DNA of 64,000 bases, from NCBI GenBank assembly GCA_902809985.1, contig CADDXC010000001.1:1364001-1428000 (forward strand), in the 5' to 3' direction. The notes under the pieces are model-generated. The model did no database searches and was not told where the DNA came from. It saw nothing but the letters and a program-made list of their open reading frames with translations. The translations under genes were made by a program, and so were the position numbers. This DNA is from Clostridiaceae bacterium BL-3. Lineage in GTDB: Bacteria; Bacillota; Clostridia; Clostridiales; Clostridiaceae. Below are positions 1 to 7,824 of the stretch, one piece after another; within the stretch, counting starts at the first letter, position 1, and each line of letters opens with the position of its first letter.

Positions 1-11
1 AACGTAGTTAG

Positions 12-506
12 GATTTTAGACTACCTATAAGGAATTGAAACCAGGATCTACAGCTACCTCTTGCTCTCTATCAGACTCCGATTTTAGACTACCTATAAGG
101 AATTGAAACAGGATAAGAATTTTCTAGCAGATTTCTTCGTAGTAGGATTTTAGACTACCTATAAGGAATTGAAACCAAAAACACTTCCTAAAATGGGTAA
201 AGGTATTGGTGGATTTTAGACTACCTATAAGGAATTGAAACAAGTTAGATATGGAATATTGTCTAGATGGAGCATAGATTTTAGACTACCTATAAGGAAT
301 TGAAACAAGTACTTGATGCTATGACTGAAAGCACTGGTGCCGATTTTAGACTACCTATAAGGAATTGAAACCTGCATACAGTTTCAAAATCTTTTAATCC
401 AGTACCTATGATTTTAGACTACCTATAAGGAATTGAAACCTATCTGCAAGCTGACCGCATATATGCCGCTATCCAAGATTTTAGACTACCTATGAGGAAT
501 TGAAAC
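12..506 (+). CRISPR. CRISPR array, leader-distal end, 8 repeats and 7 complete spacers
   Basis: Eight copies of a 30-nt repeat beginning GATTTTAGACTACC and ending GGAATTGAAAC start at 12, 80, 146, 212, 277, 342, 410 and 477. The seven spacers are 35-38 nt long and all different; bases 1-11 are the end of an eighth spacer. The last repeat (477-506) carries one A-to-G change at 494. A degenerate last repeat and the GAAAC 3' end both say the array is read left to right, with the leader and newest spacers left of the window. The repeat form (about 30 nt, ending ATTGAAAC) is of the kind used by type I-B systems in clostridia; that subtype is inference, because no cas gene lies in this window. No spacer sequence was seen elsewhere in the window. 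Confidence 0.97.
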
Positions 507-559
507 TCATATATTGAGGGAATGAGTATTTTTGTAGTCATTATTACATTGCTTTTTTA

Positions 560-690
560 CAACTGTGAACTACCACCACCTATAGAAGTGGATGGCTTCT
601 TAGTCAATATTCCTAATGGAACAAGTTTACCTAAGCTCTAAAGGTCGAACCAACCTCAGTGTATTACCAAAATTATATGGCTAATTTCAG
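560..690 (-). ncRNA. Probable omega-RNA (reRNA) of the TnpB element
   Basis: TnpB nucleases are guided by an RNA copied from the 3' end of tnpB and the right end of the element. Here, reading the minus strand past the tnpB stop at 673, there is a short stem (GGTTCGACC, near 640-650), then the right-end hairpin at 573-595 (CCAtCCAC paired with GTGGTGG, loop TTCTATA), then GTAGTTCAC. The last bases of the RNA would come from the flank, that is from the spacer-free DNA between the element and the CRISPR array. Its extent is inferred from family behaviour, not from a measured transcript. Confidence 0.6.
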
Positions 691-1761
691 CAGATTTTTG
701 CTGGCGTTTATATCCCTGTCATGGTGTGTGCTGCATTTAGGACAGGTCCATTCCCTGAGTGCAAGATTTTTTACTTCTCTATTCTTATATCCACAAACTG
801 AACATAATTGACTACTTGCATAATTACCGGGTGCCACTATTATTTTTCTGCCATACCATCCAGCCTTGTATTCCAGCATTCTTCTGAATTCACTCCAGCT
901 TGCTTCGCTTATTGCCTTTGCCAGCCTGTGATTCTGCTGCATATTCTTAACTTTCAAGTCCTCAATAACTATAGATTGGTTTTCTCTGATTAGTTTTATT
1001 GATAACTTATTTAAGAAGTCTGCCCTTTGATTCACTATCTTCTCGTGTAATTTAGATGATTTTAACCTAGCTTTTTTTCTGTTATTACTGCCTTTTTTCT
1101 TCCTTGACAGGTCCCTTTGAAGTTTGACAAGCCTTCTCTCTGATTTTGTCAGATATTTTGGGTTGGCCTCTCTATATCCATCTGAACATATTGCAAATTC
1201 TTTTAGCCCCATATCTATTCCTATTTTTTTACTTACTTCAGACAGCTTTTTAATCTCACAATTAACCAGTATAGATATAAAATATTTGCCACTCGAAGCC
1301 TGGGATACAGTACATGATTTAATTATTCCGTTGAATTCTCTATGCTGTTTTATCTTTATCATGGATTTTAATTTAGGTAATTTAATATGTTCATCTTTGA
1401 TATAAACTGTTCCATTTTGATTATTGGTTGTATAATTGTTATAGTTACTTTTCTTACTTTTGAATTTAGGGAAACCTATTGATTTATCTCTAAAGAAATT
1501 TTTATATGCTTTATTTAGATCCATTTGAGCATTTGCCAGAGCAAGACTGTCAACTTCTTTAAGCCATTCAAATTCTTTTTTATACTGTGCCGGGGTAGGA
1601 TACTTAATCTTTTTAATATCCAAATCTTTGTTTTCCTTGTATGATTTAATTCTATCAGCCAGCATTTTGTTATATATAAATCTGACACAGCCAAAAGTTC
1701 CAGCAAAATACAATTTTTGTTCTTTGTTCGGGTAAATCCTGTATTTATAAGCTTTTAACAC
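673..1761 (-). CDS. tnpB: TnpB RNA-guided endonuclease of IS605 element
   Basis: 362 aa, within the normal size of IS605 TnpB. An N-terminal helix-turn-helix region (residues 1-50) is followed by the OrfB core and a zinc ribbon, CSVCG...CPKC, near the C-terminus. The three RuvC acidic residues are present: D in IGIDMG (about residue 182), E in IVIEDL (about 266) and D in HDRDINAS (about 348). With all of them and the four zinc cysteines kept, the protein is likely active. The start is GTG at 1761 with GAGGTG eight bases upstream. It begins 9 bases after the tnpA stop, so both are probably made from one message. TnpB is not needed for transposition itself; it cuts the empty donor site and favours keeping the element. 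Confidence 0.95.
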   Translation of the reverse strand: MLKAYKYRIYPNKEQKLYFAGTFGCVRFIYNKMLADRIKSYKENKDLDIKKIKYPTPAQYKKEFEWLKEVDSLALANAQMDLNKAYKNFFRDKSIGFPKFKSKKSNYNNYTTNNQNGTVYIKDEHIKLPKLKSMIKIKQHREFNGIIKSCTVSQASSGKYFISILVNCEIKKLSEVSKKIGIDMGLKEFAICSDGYREANPKYLTKSERRLVKLQRDLSRKKKGSNNRKKARLKSSKLHEKIVNQRADFLNKLSIKLIRENQSIVIEDLKVKNMQQNHRLAKAISEASWSEFRRMLEYKAGWYGRKIIVAPGNYASSQLCSVCGYKNREVKNLALREWTCPKCSTHHDRDINASKNLLKLAI

Positions 1762-1770
1762 ATTTTCACC

Positions 1771-2169
1771 TCATTTCATTCCTTGATTTTCAATGTACTC
1801 CTTAACTATATCAATTGGAACACCACCAGTTGTTATAAGGCAATAACTTTTACTCCAGAAGTACTCTTTCCATAATTGTTTTTTTATTGATGGGAACTCC
1901 TTTTTTATAAGTCTGCTGCTGGCACTCTTATAAGCATTTATAAATTTTGATATATTTGTATTTGGTGATCCTCTAAACAAAAGGTGTACATGGTCTTTAT
2001 CATGATTCCATTCGCATAAAGTAATATTGTATTTAGGGCATATATACTCAAATATTCCCTTTAGCCTATTTGATATTTTATCATTTATTACTTTTCTCCT
2101 ATATTTAACAACCAATACCAAATGATAATTTAGCAAAAATACTGAATGATTATTTGTATCTAAATCCAT
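1771..2169 (-). CDS. tnpA: TnpA Y1 (HUH) transposase of IS200/IS605 element
   Basis: 132 aa, the usual size of the small Y1 transposases. The HUH metal-binding pair is visible in KDHVHLLF (about residues 56-63), and the C-terminal helix VKEYIENQ carries the expected catalytic tyrosine. It catalyses strand-specific excision and insertion of a single-stranded circle through a 5' phosphotyrosine intermediate. The start ATG at 2169 is preceded by GAGGT. No truncation or frameshift is seen, so the element may be mobile. tnpB follows 9 bases downstream. Confidence 0.95.
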   Translation of the reverse strand: MDLDTNNHSVFLLNYHLVLVVKYRRKVINDKISNRLKGIFEYICPKYNITLCEWNHDKDHVHLLFRGSPNTNISKFINAYKSASSRLIKKEFPSIKKQLWKEYFWSKSYCLITTGGVPIDIVKEYIENQGMK

Positions 2170-2241
2170 TTATTTTACCTCATTTATATATTTACCACTG
2201 ATTTTAGAATACATCATATATAATAATTCGTCAAGTAGTTA

Positions 2242-2305
2242 TTATTTTAGGCATCGAACCTAAAATAACAAGGACTATTCATCTCCAACTTATAGAAGAT
2301 AGGAG
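2242..2305. repeat. Left-end hairpins of the IS605 element
   Basis: A perfect 10-bp inverted repeat (TTATTTTAGG at 2242-2251 with CCTAAAATAA at 2259-2268, 7-nt loop) is followed by a second imperfect stem at 2283-2305 (CTCC...GGAG) whose loop resembles that of the right-end hairpin. They lie just upstream of tnpA. The second is the likely TnpA recognition hairpin of the left end; the first may end read-through transcription coming into the element. Confidence 0.6.
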
Positions 2306-2394
2306 AATTACGCCCTTTTTGTCAAAATTATTAAAATATTTAGGTTTCATATGAATCAAAATATCTATAATCCAATACATTGACTGCTTACTTT

Positions 2395-2420
2395 ACATCG
2401 GTATCATCAATCTCCGATGT
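2395..2420 (-). terminator. Hairpin downstream of the acetyltransferase gene
   Basis: ACATCGG at 2395-2401 pairs perfectly with CCGATGT at 2414-2420 around a 12-nt loop. It sits 45 bases past the end of the acetyltransferase gene and before the IS605 left end. There is no clean U-run on the minus strand, so termination is only inferred. Otherwise nothing is seen in 2321-2464. Confidence 0.35.
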
Positions 2421-2464
2421 TTAAATTTTATTCAATTTCATATTGTAGATACTATGTCAATAAT

Positions 2465-2977
2465 TTATATCTTTATTTTTTTTTCATATAAGTAAAATAT
2501 TCCTTTTCTAAGATTTATTTTTCCTACCCTCTTATAGCCATTTTTATCATACAATTTTAAGGCAATCGGATTTAAGGAAAAAGCATCTAATCTTATAGAT
2601 TTTATATTTTTCTTCTTTAACATTCTCTCAATCAACATGAGGGTACATTTGCCAATTCCCTGATGTTGAAAATCTGGATTAACACATAATCTATGAATTA
2701 TAACAAAAGGATCTCCTTCATACCTCCAGTTTCCATTTTTATACTCTTCATTGCATTCTTGATTTATAACAACCACAAATGCTATTCTGTCATTAATTTT
2801 TCCTAAAAACATTTGACTTTTTAGAATATCTTCTTTTAAAATCTCTCTATCTGGATATATAATATCCCATTGATCAATTCCATTGTCATTCATTACTCGA
2901 ATAGCAGCTTTAAAAATTTTTACTACATCGGCCAAATCCTGTATGACCGCTTTTCTTAATATCAATTCTGTACTCAT
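2465..2977 (-). CDS. GNAT-family N-acetyltransferase
   Basis: 170 aa. The acetyl-CoA binding motif A is clear (VNPDFQHQGIGKCTLMLIE, about residues 105-123), followed by the motif B-like stretch NPIALKLYDKNGYKRVG typical of the GNAT fold. The family moves an acetyl group from acetyl-CoA to an amine; the substrate here cannot be told from sequence. The gene starts 15 bases after the stop of the YjfB-like small gene and has a modest AAAGGA ribosome site, so it may be the last gene of a short transcript with the two motility-linked genes upstream. Confidence 0.85.
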   Translation of the reverse strand: MSTELILRKAVIQDLADVVKIFKAAIRVMNDNGIDQWDIIYPDREILKEDILKSQMFLGKINDRIAFVVVINQECNEEYKNGNWRYEGDPFVIIHRLCVNPDFQHQGIGKCTLMLIERMLKKKNIKSIRLDAFSLNPIALKLYDKNGYKRVGKINLRKGIFYLYEKKIKI

Positions 2978-2992
2978 TCAATACCAAATCCT

Positions 2993-3169
2993 TTATGCGC
3001 TCACATCAAAATTTGTTCCAAGATTCGTGTCTTGAATCTGGTCGATACTCTCTATAATCTGCTGAGCATTTTTCTGTCCATTATCCAATATTTTTTTTGT
3101 TAAAGCTGTACTTACCGCAGTTGACACATTTAACTGGCTCATAGCCATCGACAATTTAGGTATATCCAT
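2993..3169 (-). CDS. YjfB-family small protein (putative motility-associated)
   Basis: 58 aa, too short for many gene finders. It begins MDIPKLSMAMSQ and continues with a short amphipathic helical region (VSTALTKKILDNGQKNAQQII). This pattern, an initial M-D-I/L-P-xLS-M followed by a conserved N-terminal helix, is what I know of the YjfB family, found near flagellar genes of bacilli and clostridia. AAGGTG lies eight bases before the ATG at 3169. It follows the FlxA-like gene (stop at 3262) by about 90 bases on the same strand. The function of the family is not known; the motility link comes from its usual neighbours. Confidence 0.75.
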   Translation of the reverse strand: MDIPKLSMAMSQLNVSTAVSTALTKKILDNGQKNAQQIIESIDQIQDTNLGTNFDVSA

Positions 3170-3261
3170 ATTTTCACCTTCCTTCGTTTTATTTAAAAAA
3201 ACGCTATCTTTTCAATTTAAACTACCAGCTGATAAATAACAAAATTATCATCACAATTTTA

Positions 3262-3966
3262 TCATACAAATTCATCTATGTCATTTACCTTTTTAGTAAA
3301 ATCATTCTCTAAAGATATTTTTCTTCCACCTACTTCATCATTTGCATTCTTTCCATTTTCAATATATTTTAATTTTTCATTTAAGCCATTTACATCTTTT
3401 ATAGATCCTTCTATATTGTCATACAATTTTCCAATTTTAGATTGTATACCATTGGCTTTACCCATATTTAATGCTGCTTCAGCTCTTTCTCTTTTTGCCA
3501 TGCTGTAGTTTTCCATATTTTCATCAAAATCAGCATCAGATTTCAATACATTTGAATTTCCAATCAATTTTTTCTTTATGGAATTTATGGTTTTCAACTG
3601 ATTATAGGTATTTGACACATTTAAAATCAATGTATCTTTTGAAAGTTTGAGTTTATCCTCCCCATCTACATCCGATACATTTAAACTTGACTGATCCTTA
3701 ATCTTCGACTTAGAGTTATCCTCATTGCTTATTTGAGACATCTGTATCTGCTGAATTTGGGCTTCTATACTCTGAATCTGCTCCTGTAAAGGTTCCATGA
3801 GCTCCTGTTTTGTCTTTACATCCATATCACCATTTTTTATGCTGTCTATCTGCTTTTGAATGGATGACTCCTGACTGCGAAGTGCCTTTATCTGATCGTC
3901 ACTGGAATTATCCTTTTTGCCGCTCACTGCATTATGTACCCCAATGGAAAAAATTGAACTTATCAC
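3262..3966 (-). CDS. FlxA-like coiled-coil protein
   Basis: 234 aa, soluble and rich in K, Q, E and S. Residues 22-80 form a heptad-rich coiled coil (QIKALRSQESSIQKQIDSI ... LQEQIQSIEAQIQQIQ) of the FlxA type; FlxA in enterobacteria is under flagellar sigma control. The C-terminal half is another long helical region without a recognised domain. The start is GTG at 3966 with AAGGAG seven bases upstream. The YjfB-like gene follows, which supports a motility or surface-assembly role. Membership in the FlxA-like family is a pattern judgement, so moderate confidence; the role is inferred. Confidence 0.6.
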   Translation of the reverse strand: MISSIFSIGVHNAVSGKKDNSSDDQIKALRSQESSIQKQIDSIKNGDMDVKTKQELMEPLQEQIQSIEAQIQQIQMSQISNEDNSKSKIKDQSSLNVSDVDGEDKLKLSKDTLILNVSNTYNQLKTINSIKKKLIGNSNVLKSDADFDENMENYSMAKRERAEAALNMGKANGIQSKIGKLYDNIEGSIKDVNGLNEKLKYIENGKNANDEVGGRKISLENDFTKKVNDIDEFV

Positions 3967-4031
3967 AGTTATACATCTCCTTATAAAAATCTCCAGTTAT
4001 ATTATCGTAGTTCCACTAAAAATACTTAGTT

Positions 4032-4478
4032 TTAATCCAGTGTCCCAACAACTTTATTCAATTTAAACAGAGCATTTGGATCAATTTTCAGAGTAGTGTC
4101 TTTTTCGCCCGAACCGCCATAAACAAATGAGAATTTAAGAAGTTTTCTATCTATTATGCAGGGCAGTGAAATTCCAAGCATAGGAACATTGCCCACTGAA
4201 AATCCTGTTACGGACTTAACCTCCTCTTTGGTCGCCAATCTTACATTTTTACAGCCCAATAAATGCTTTATGTCTTTAAAATTAACATGGCCTCTTTCTC
4301 CTGAAACAATCAATACATGAAAACCCACTGCAGTATATATTATAAGAGTCGGTGCTATTTGGTCAATATCAATTTTAAAATAATCCGCACCTTCTTTTGC
4401 AGTACGGATAGGTACATCATTATGAATCAATTCATATGAACAGCCGCTTTTTTTCAAAATCTCTCTTATATTCTCCAT
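4032..4478 (-). CDS. YbaK/EbsC-family aminoacyl-tRNA deacylase
   Basis: 148 aa, the usual size of free-standing YbaK/ProX editing domains. Characteristic stretches are LATKEEVKSVTGFSVGNVP (about residues 80-99) and the C-terminal VYGGSGEKDTTLKIDP. Relatives hydrolyse wrongly charged Cys-, Ala- or other tRNAs such as Cys-tRNA(Pro). AGGAGGTG precedes the ATG at 4478. It stands alone: 66 bases from the FlxA-like gene and about 140 from the nitroreductase gene. Which tRNA it edits cannot be decided here. Confidence 0.85.
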   Translation of the reverse strand: MENIREILKKSGCSYELIHNDVPIRTAKEGADYFKIDIDQIAPTLIIYTAVGFHVLIVSGERGHVNFKDIKHLLGCKNVRLATKEEVKSVTGFSVGNVPMLGISLPCIIDRKLLKFSFVYGGSGEKDTTLKIDPNALFKLNKVVGTLD

Positions 4479-4620
4479 ACTATTTCACCTCCTAATAAAA
4501 GTGTATTCTTTAGCCGACTATCTCTTCATTCCAGTATAAAGAGTTCCTCTCTAAAATAAATATTACAATAATCTGTGTGCTCATTATAAAAGTAAAGCCC
4601 TCTCTTACACCTTCATCAAT

Positions 4621-5157
4621 TCAGTCTATAAACTGCAAAATCTCCTCCCTGTTTTTGCGAATTTTGCTGCGGAGTTTTGTATCTGCAGAGTAGCCCACAC
4701 TTATTACGAGCCTTATCCTCTTAGCTGTTGGTATATCCAGCAGTTTCTTGAGCTTTTTCTCATTAAACCAGCCCATAATACAGGTGGACAATCCCTGCTC
4801 AGTGGCCGCAAGGCATAGATAAGCTGCTGCAATACCAATATCAATGGAGGAATAATCCTGATCTTTGACTGCTCCTCCAATTCGCGCTTTAATATCCCCT
4901 TTCTCCTCCAGTACAATGACAAAGGCAGGACATTTATCCGTAAATTTGTTCATACCTATATCCTGGAGACACTTTGCCACTTTAAAAGATAGTTCCCTAT
5001 TATTAACAACTATGAATTTCCAGGGCTGCTCGTTACAAGCTGAAGGGGCAATTCGACACGCCTCTATGCAGGAAATTAATTTTTCCTTTTCAACCTGCTT
5101 ATCCAGATAATTTCTGCAGCTCTCACGCTGTGCAATTAAATCAAAATAATTGGTCAT
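4621..5157 (-). CDS. Nitroreductase-family FMN oxidoreductase
   Basis: 178 aa. The N-terminal RESCRNYLDKQVEKEKL and the APSACNEQPWKFIVV segment (about residues 36-50) are the FMN-binding signatures of the nitroreductase fold. GIAAAYLCLAATEQGLSTCIMGWF is the conserved helix and loop that completes the cofactor pocket in the dimer. These enzymes move electrons from NAD(P)H to nitro compounds, quinones or flavins; the true substrate is unknown. AAAGGAG precedes the ATG. It is separate from its neighbours, with about 140 gene-free bases downstream in which no clear terminator was recognised. Confidence 0.88.
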   Translation of the reverse strand: MTNYFDLIAQRESCRNYLDKQVEKEKLISCIEACRIAPSACNEQPWKFIVVNNRELSFKVAKCLQDIGMNKFTDKCPAFVIVLEEKGDIKARIGGAVKDQDYSSIDIGIAAAYLCLAATEQGLSTCIMGWFNEKKLKKLLDIPTAKRIRLVISVGYSADTKLRSKIRKNREEILQFID

Positions 5158-5208
5158 AAATATACTCCTTTCAATGAAATTTAGTACTTTAATTGAAAAT
5201 GCTTAATT

Positions 5209-5910
5209 CTAATACTTCTTCGCCTCTTCTCTTGTCATCCAAAAATGAATGCCCGTAGTAGAATCCATCCATCTATCCTCATTAAAATTTTCTACTTCTA
5301 CCCACTCACCCACACGATAAACAAAATTTTCATCTACCAAAGACCAAGCTTCCTTGTAACTTTCCTCATAGTCGAAGCTTTTGATCGTAAGCACTTTTGC
5401 CCTGCTGCAGCGGCAAGAAGGTAAAGTAGCAGAACTGCGCTTTGCATCTGCCGGTATTAGAAGCTGTACCAAAAGATCATTAAAACACTTCTTATATCCA
5501 AGAAAGGCTCCCTTCTCTGGACAATGCAAGCGAAACCATTTTGTATTCTCATCTGAAATAATACCTTCCAATTTAGCATGCTCCAGTACTGCACCATATA
5601 AATTTGCACCTTCAATATTACAACCTGTCATATCTGCATATCGAAGCGCTGCGCATTCCAAATTTGCATGCCTAAAATTCGTCTTACGTGCGGTACATTC
5701 ATCAAATAGTGCATTAAAAACACTGCTGTACTCTAGGCTTGCCTCATCAAACCTAATTTTATGAAATGCACTGAAAGAAAAATCAATATTAGATAAATCC
5801 AAGTTTGTAAAATCCATATTAAAAAGCTCTATCTCTTTTAAAACAAGCCTTTCTTTCGCTCTCCTAGTTTTTAATATTTCTTTAAATTTCTCCTGCGATA
5901 ATTTACGCAT
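5209..5910 (-). CDS. Pentapeptide-repeat protein with C-terminal DUF5758-like domain
   Basis: 233 aa from the ATG at 5910, which has AAGGAGG at the right distance; a longer reading frame to 5955 has no ribosome site. Residues about 35-115 hold pentapeptide repeats of the A(D/N)LxX type (MDFTNLDLSNIDFSFS..., ANLECAALRYADMTGCNIEG), expected to form a right-handed beta-helix. The C-terminal part (DFEESYKEAWSLVDENF ... GIHFWMTREEAKKY) resembles the domain often called DUF5758. Its start overlaps the end of the upstream EamA gene by 8 bases (ATGCGTAA), pointing to translational coupling. Function unknown. Confidence 0.8.
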   Translation of the reverse strand: MRKLSQEKFKEILKTRRAKERLVLKEIELFNMDFTNLDLSNIDFSFSAFHKIRFDEASLEYSSVFNALFDECTARKTNFRHANLECAALRYADMTGCNIEGANLYGAVLEHAKLEGIISDENTKWFRLHCPEKGAFLGYKKCFNDLLVQLLIPADAKRSSATLPSCRCSRAKVLTIKSFDYEESYKEAWSLVDENFVYRVGEWVEVENFNEDRWMDSTTGIHFWMTREEAKKY

Positions 5911-6847
5911 GATATTTTCCCTCCTTAAATCCTGAACAAATCGCTTTATGTTCATTTTGAATGGAATTCAATTGTGATACAATTATTCCTACCAATATAA
6001 GGGCACAACCTGTATATCCTCTACCGCTCATGTTCTCTCCAAGTAAGAGTACCCCTCCTACAGCGCCAAATACTGATTCCATACTTAATATAATAGCAGC
6101 ATGAGATGGCTTAGCATTTTTCTGAGCTATCGCCTGCAAGGTATATGCCACACCAACTGATAAAAGACCACCATAAAGTATTGGAACCAAAGCCTGTGAA
6201 ATGTCACTCAAAATAATATTTTCAAATATCAGAGCCATTATTAAACTTAAAAATGAACATACCGCAAATTGAGCACAACATAATTTCAGGGCATTTACCT
6301 TATCAGAAAAATAATCTATCATTAAAATATGTACAGCCCAGAATATTGCCCCTATAATTTCGAACAAGTCTCCATAACTTATACTGAAATTTTCATTTAC
6401 GCTTAAAAGGTAAAGTCCAACAACTGCAAATACTACTCCAATCCACAAACTTTTTTCAATTTTATGTTTTAAAAATATGCTTATAATCGGCACAAAAACC
6501 ATATAAAGTCCTGTAATAAAGCTTGCTTTTCCGGCAGTTGTGTAACTGAGACCAATTTGCTGTAGTGTTGAACCTGCAAAAAGGACTATGCCAACTAACG
6601 CACCAGGTAAAATTGATCTTTTAAGATTTATCTCAACATTATTTTTATAATTTCCGCTGTATTTCTTCTTTTCATTAAAATAGATAATTAATGGTATAAG
6701 CGAAATACTTCCCAGAGCAAACCTTGTCCCATTAAATGTGAAAGCTCCTACATATTGAGCACCTACCCTCTGTGCAACAAATGCAAATCCCCATATAGCC
6801 GAAGTAATTAATAAGAGTATATTAGCACTTAATCTTTTATTGTTCAT
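5903..6847 (-). CDS. EamA/DMT-family membrane transporter
   Basis: 314 aa with about ten hydrophobic segments arranged as two EamA repeats (residues 5-145 and 160-300). Typical landmarks are ITSAIWGFAFVAQRVGA in helix 1 and SMESVFGAVGGVLLLGE in the second repeat. Members export or import small metabolites, amino acids or purine-like compounds; the cargo is unknown. AAAGGATGG precedes the ATG at 6847. The stop overlaps the start of the pentapeptide-repeat gene, so the two are probably expressed together. Confidence 0.9.
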   Translation of the reverse strand: MNNKRLSANILLLITSAIWGFAFVAQRVGAQYVGAFTFNGTRFALGSISLIPLIIYFNEKKKYSGNYKNNVEINLKRSILPGALVGIVLFAGSTLQQIGLSYTTAGKASFITGLYMVFVPIISIFLKHKIEKSLWIGVVFAVVGLYLLSVNENFSISYGDLFEIIGAIFWAVHILMIDYFSDKVNALKLCCAQFAVCSFLSLIMALIFENIILSDISQALVPILYGGLLSVGVAYTLQAIAQKNAKPSHAAIILSMESVFGAVGGVLLLGENMSGRGYTGCALILVGIIVSQLNSIQNEHKAICSGFKEGKYHA

Positions 6848-7022
6848 TTTACCATCCTTTTCTAAATTAAAGTTTCTACGTAATACTTTGCAATTGGAAA
6901 TTAAATGCCAAAATCATAAAGTGACATCTTCTCTGCCATAATTGCTCATTTCTTTATTTTGCTGTTTCATCATTTAAGTATCAATATAATTTTTATATAC
7001 ACTTATATTAAAAATTATATCA

Positions 7023-7061
7023 AAAAATTACTACAGGAACACATATCCTATAGTAATTTTT
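7023..7061 (-). terminator. Intrinsic terminator after the Spo0E-like gene
   Basis: Arms of 16 bases (7023-7038 and 7046-7061) pair with one mismatch around a 7-base loop. On the minus strand the right arm ends in a run of T (TTTTTTGATATAATTTT follows), the form of a factor-independent terminator. It lies about 50 bases past the Spo0E-like stop codon. The rest of 6848-7022 shows no gene. Confidence 0.7.
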
Positions 7062-7111
7062 AAATTAATATTTATTCCATAAAGCTCCCCCTTTTTAATC
7101 TGGAAAGCTTT

Positions 7112-7252
7112 TTAACTGCTTGTACTTTTTGTAGCTTGATTTATGTACTTATCTAATTTTTGACTTGCCCTTAATATTTCATTATAGTCCGCTTCTTTTT
7201 CAATTAATTTATGTAACCTTTCTCTCAAATCGTTTACTTTATCATCTATCAC
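7112..7252 (-). CDS. Spo0E-like aspartyl-phosphate phosphatase (sporulation regulator)
   Basis: 46 aa, a small gene easily missed. The sequence RERLHKLIEKEADYNEILRA is followed by the family signature SQKLDKYI, matching the SQxLDxxI motif of Spo0E-like phosphatases. The two helices on either side would form the helical hairpin that docks on phosphorylated Spo0A and removes its phosphate, delaying sporulation. The start is GTG at 7252; GGTGG lies about 12 bases upstream, a slightly long distance. A terminator follows at 7023-7061, so it is probably monocistronic. The identification rests on the signature and length; which phospho-protein it acts on is inferred. Confidence 0.8.
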   Translation of the reverse strand: MIDDKVNDLRERLHKLIEKEADYNEILRASQKLDKYINQATKSTSS

Positions 7253-7444
7253 GTAATTTCCAACCCACCTTTCTCATAAATAACAAATTAAAATTTATCA
7301 TTCACCATAGCATTTCAATAAACCGCTAATATTTTATAATTTAAAACACTTCTAAATTATATCATAAAAATCGCTCATTGTAGACTATAGTATGCAGACA
7401 AATTGCAACATTTTTTTTAGAATTATATTTAAGAGGTGGTTTAC

Positions 7445-7675
7445 GTGACATTAGAAAATGCACTTGCTATAACTTTAAAAAACCGCAGAATAAAATGTGG
7501 ATTATCTCAAGAGGATCTTGCTCATAAATGTAATATTGACAGAACTTATATCAGCATGATTGAGTGCGAAAAGCGAAATCCTACTTTAAACACAATTTTT
7601 AAAATCTGCAAAAGTTTAAATATAAAAGCCAGTGATTTTATTTCAAGTATCGAAAAAACAATGGAGGACAATTAA
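7445..7675 (+). CDS. XRE-family helix-turn-helix regulator
   Basis: 76 aa from the GTG at 7445, placed six bases after AGAGGTGG; the GTG at 7436 lies inside the ribosome site and is not used. Nearly the whole protein is one Cro/C1-type HTH domain (LKNRRIKCGLSQEDLAHKCNIDRTYISMIECEKRNPTLNTIFKIC). It has no partner domain for sensing. It is transcribed away from the Spo0E-like gene, with about 190 bases between. Targets unknown; small stand-alone XRE proteins of this kind occur both as resident regulators and as relics of mobile DNA. Confidence 0.9.
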   Translation: MTLENALAITLKNRRIKCGLSQEDLAHKCNIDRTYISMIECEKRNPTLNTIFKICKSLNIKASDFISSIEKTMEDN

Positions 7676-7738
7676 AAAAACAATACTATTTTCTCGCCAA
7701 CTTGATTCATATTTATAAATAAATTGAATGAGTTAAAA

Positions 7739-7767
7739 GGTCTCATCTTAAAAAGATGGGGCCTTCA
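7739..7767. terminator. Bidirectional terminator between the XRE gene and metF
   Basis: GGTCTCATCTT (7739-7749) pairs with AAGATGGGGCC (7753-7763) over 11 bp with two G-T pairs and an AAA loop. On the minus strand the stem is followed by TTTTAAC, so it fits metF termination best; on the plus strand it follows the XRE gene. It lies between two convergent genes. Confidence 0.65.
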
Positions 7768-7824
7768 TTAATCTTTCGTATTTAAATAATATTATTGACA
7801 TGTTTATAACTAATTGTTCTATAT

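Larger units (their letters stand above)
556..2320 (-). mobile_element. IS200/IS605-family insertion sequence (tnpA + tnpB)
   Basis: A complete-looking element on the minus strand: hairpin-bearing left end (about 2240-2310), tnpA (2169-1771), tnpB (1761-673) and right end (about 560-672). The right end has a 7-bp stem with one bulge at 573-595 followed on the minus strand by GTAGTTCAC, and the left end has a related hairpin at 2283-2305; both contain CTTCTATA on the minus strand. Such subterminal hairpins, rather than inverted terminal repeats, are what IS605 elements use for single-strand excision. Exact boundaries cannot be fixed from one copy, so both ends are estimates to within about 15 bases. 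The right boundary lies only about 50 bp past the last CRISPR repeat. Confidence 0.85.
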
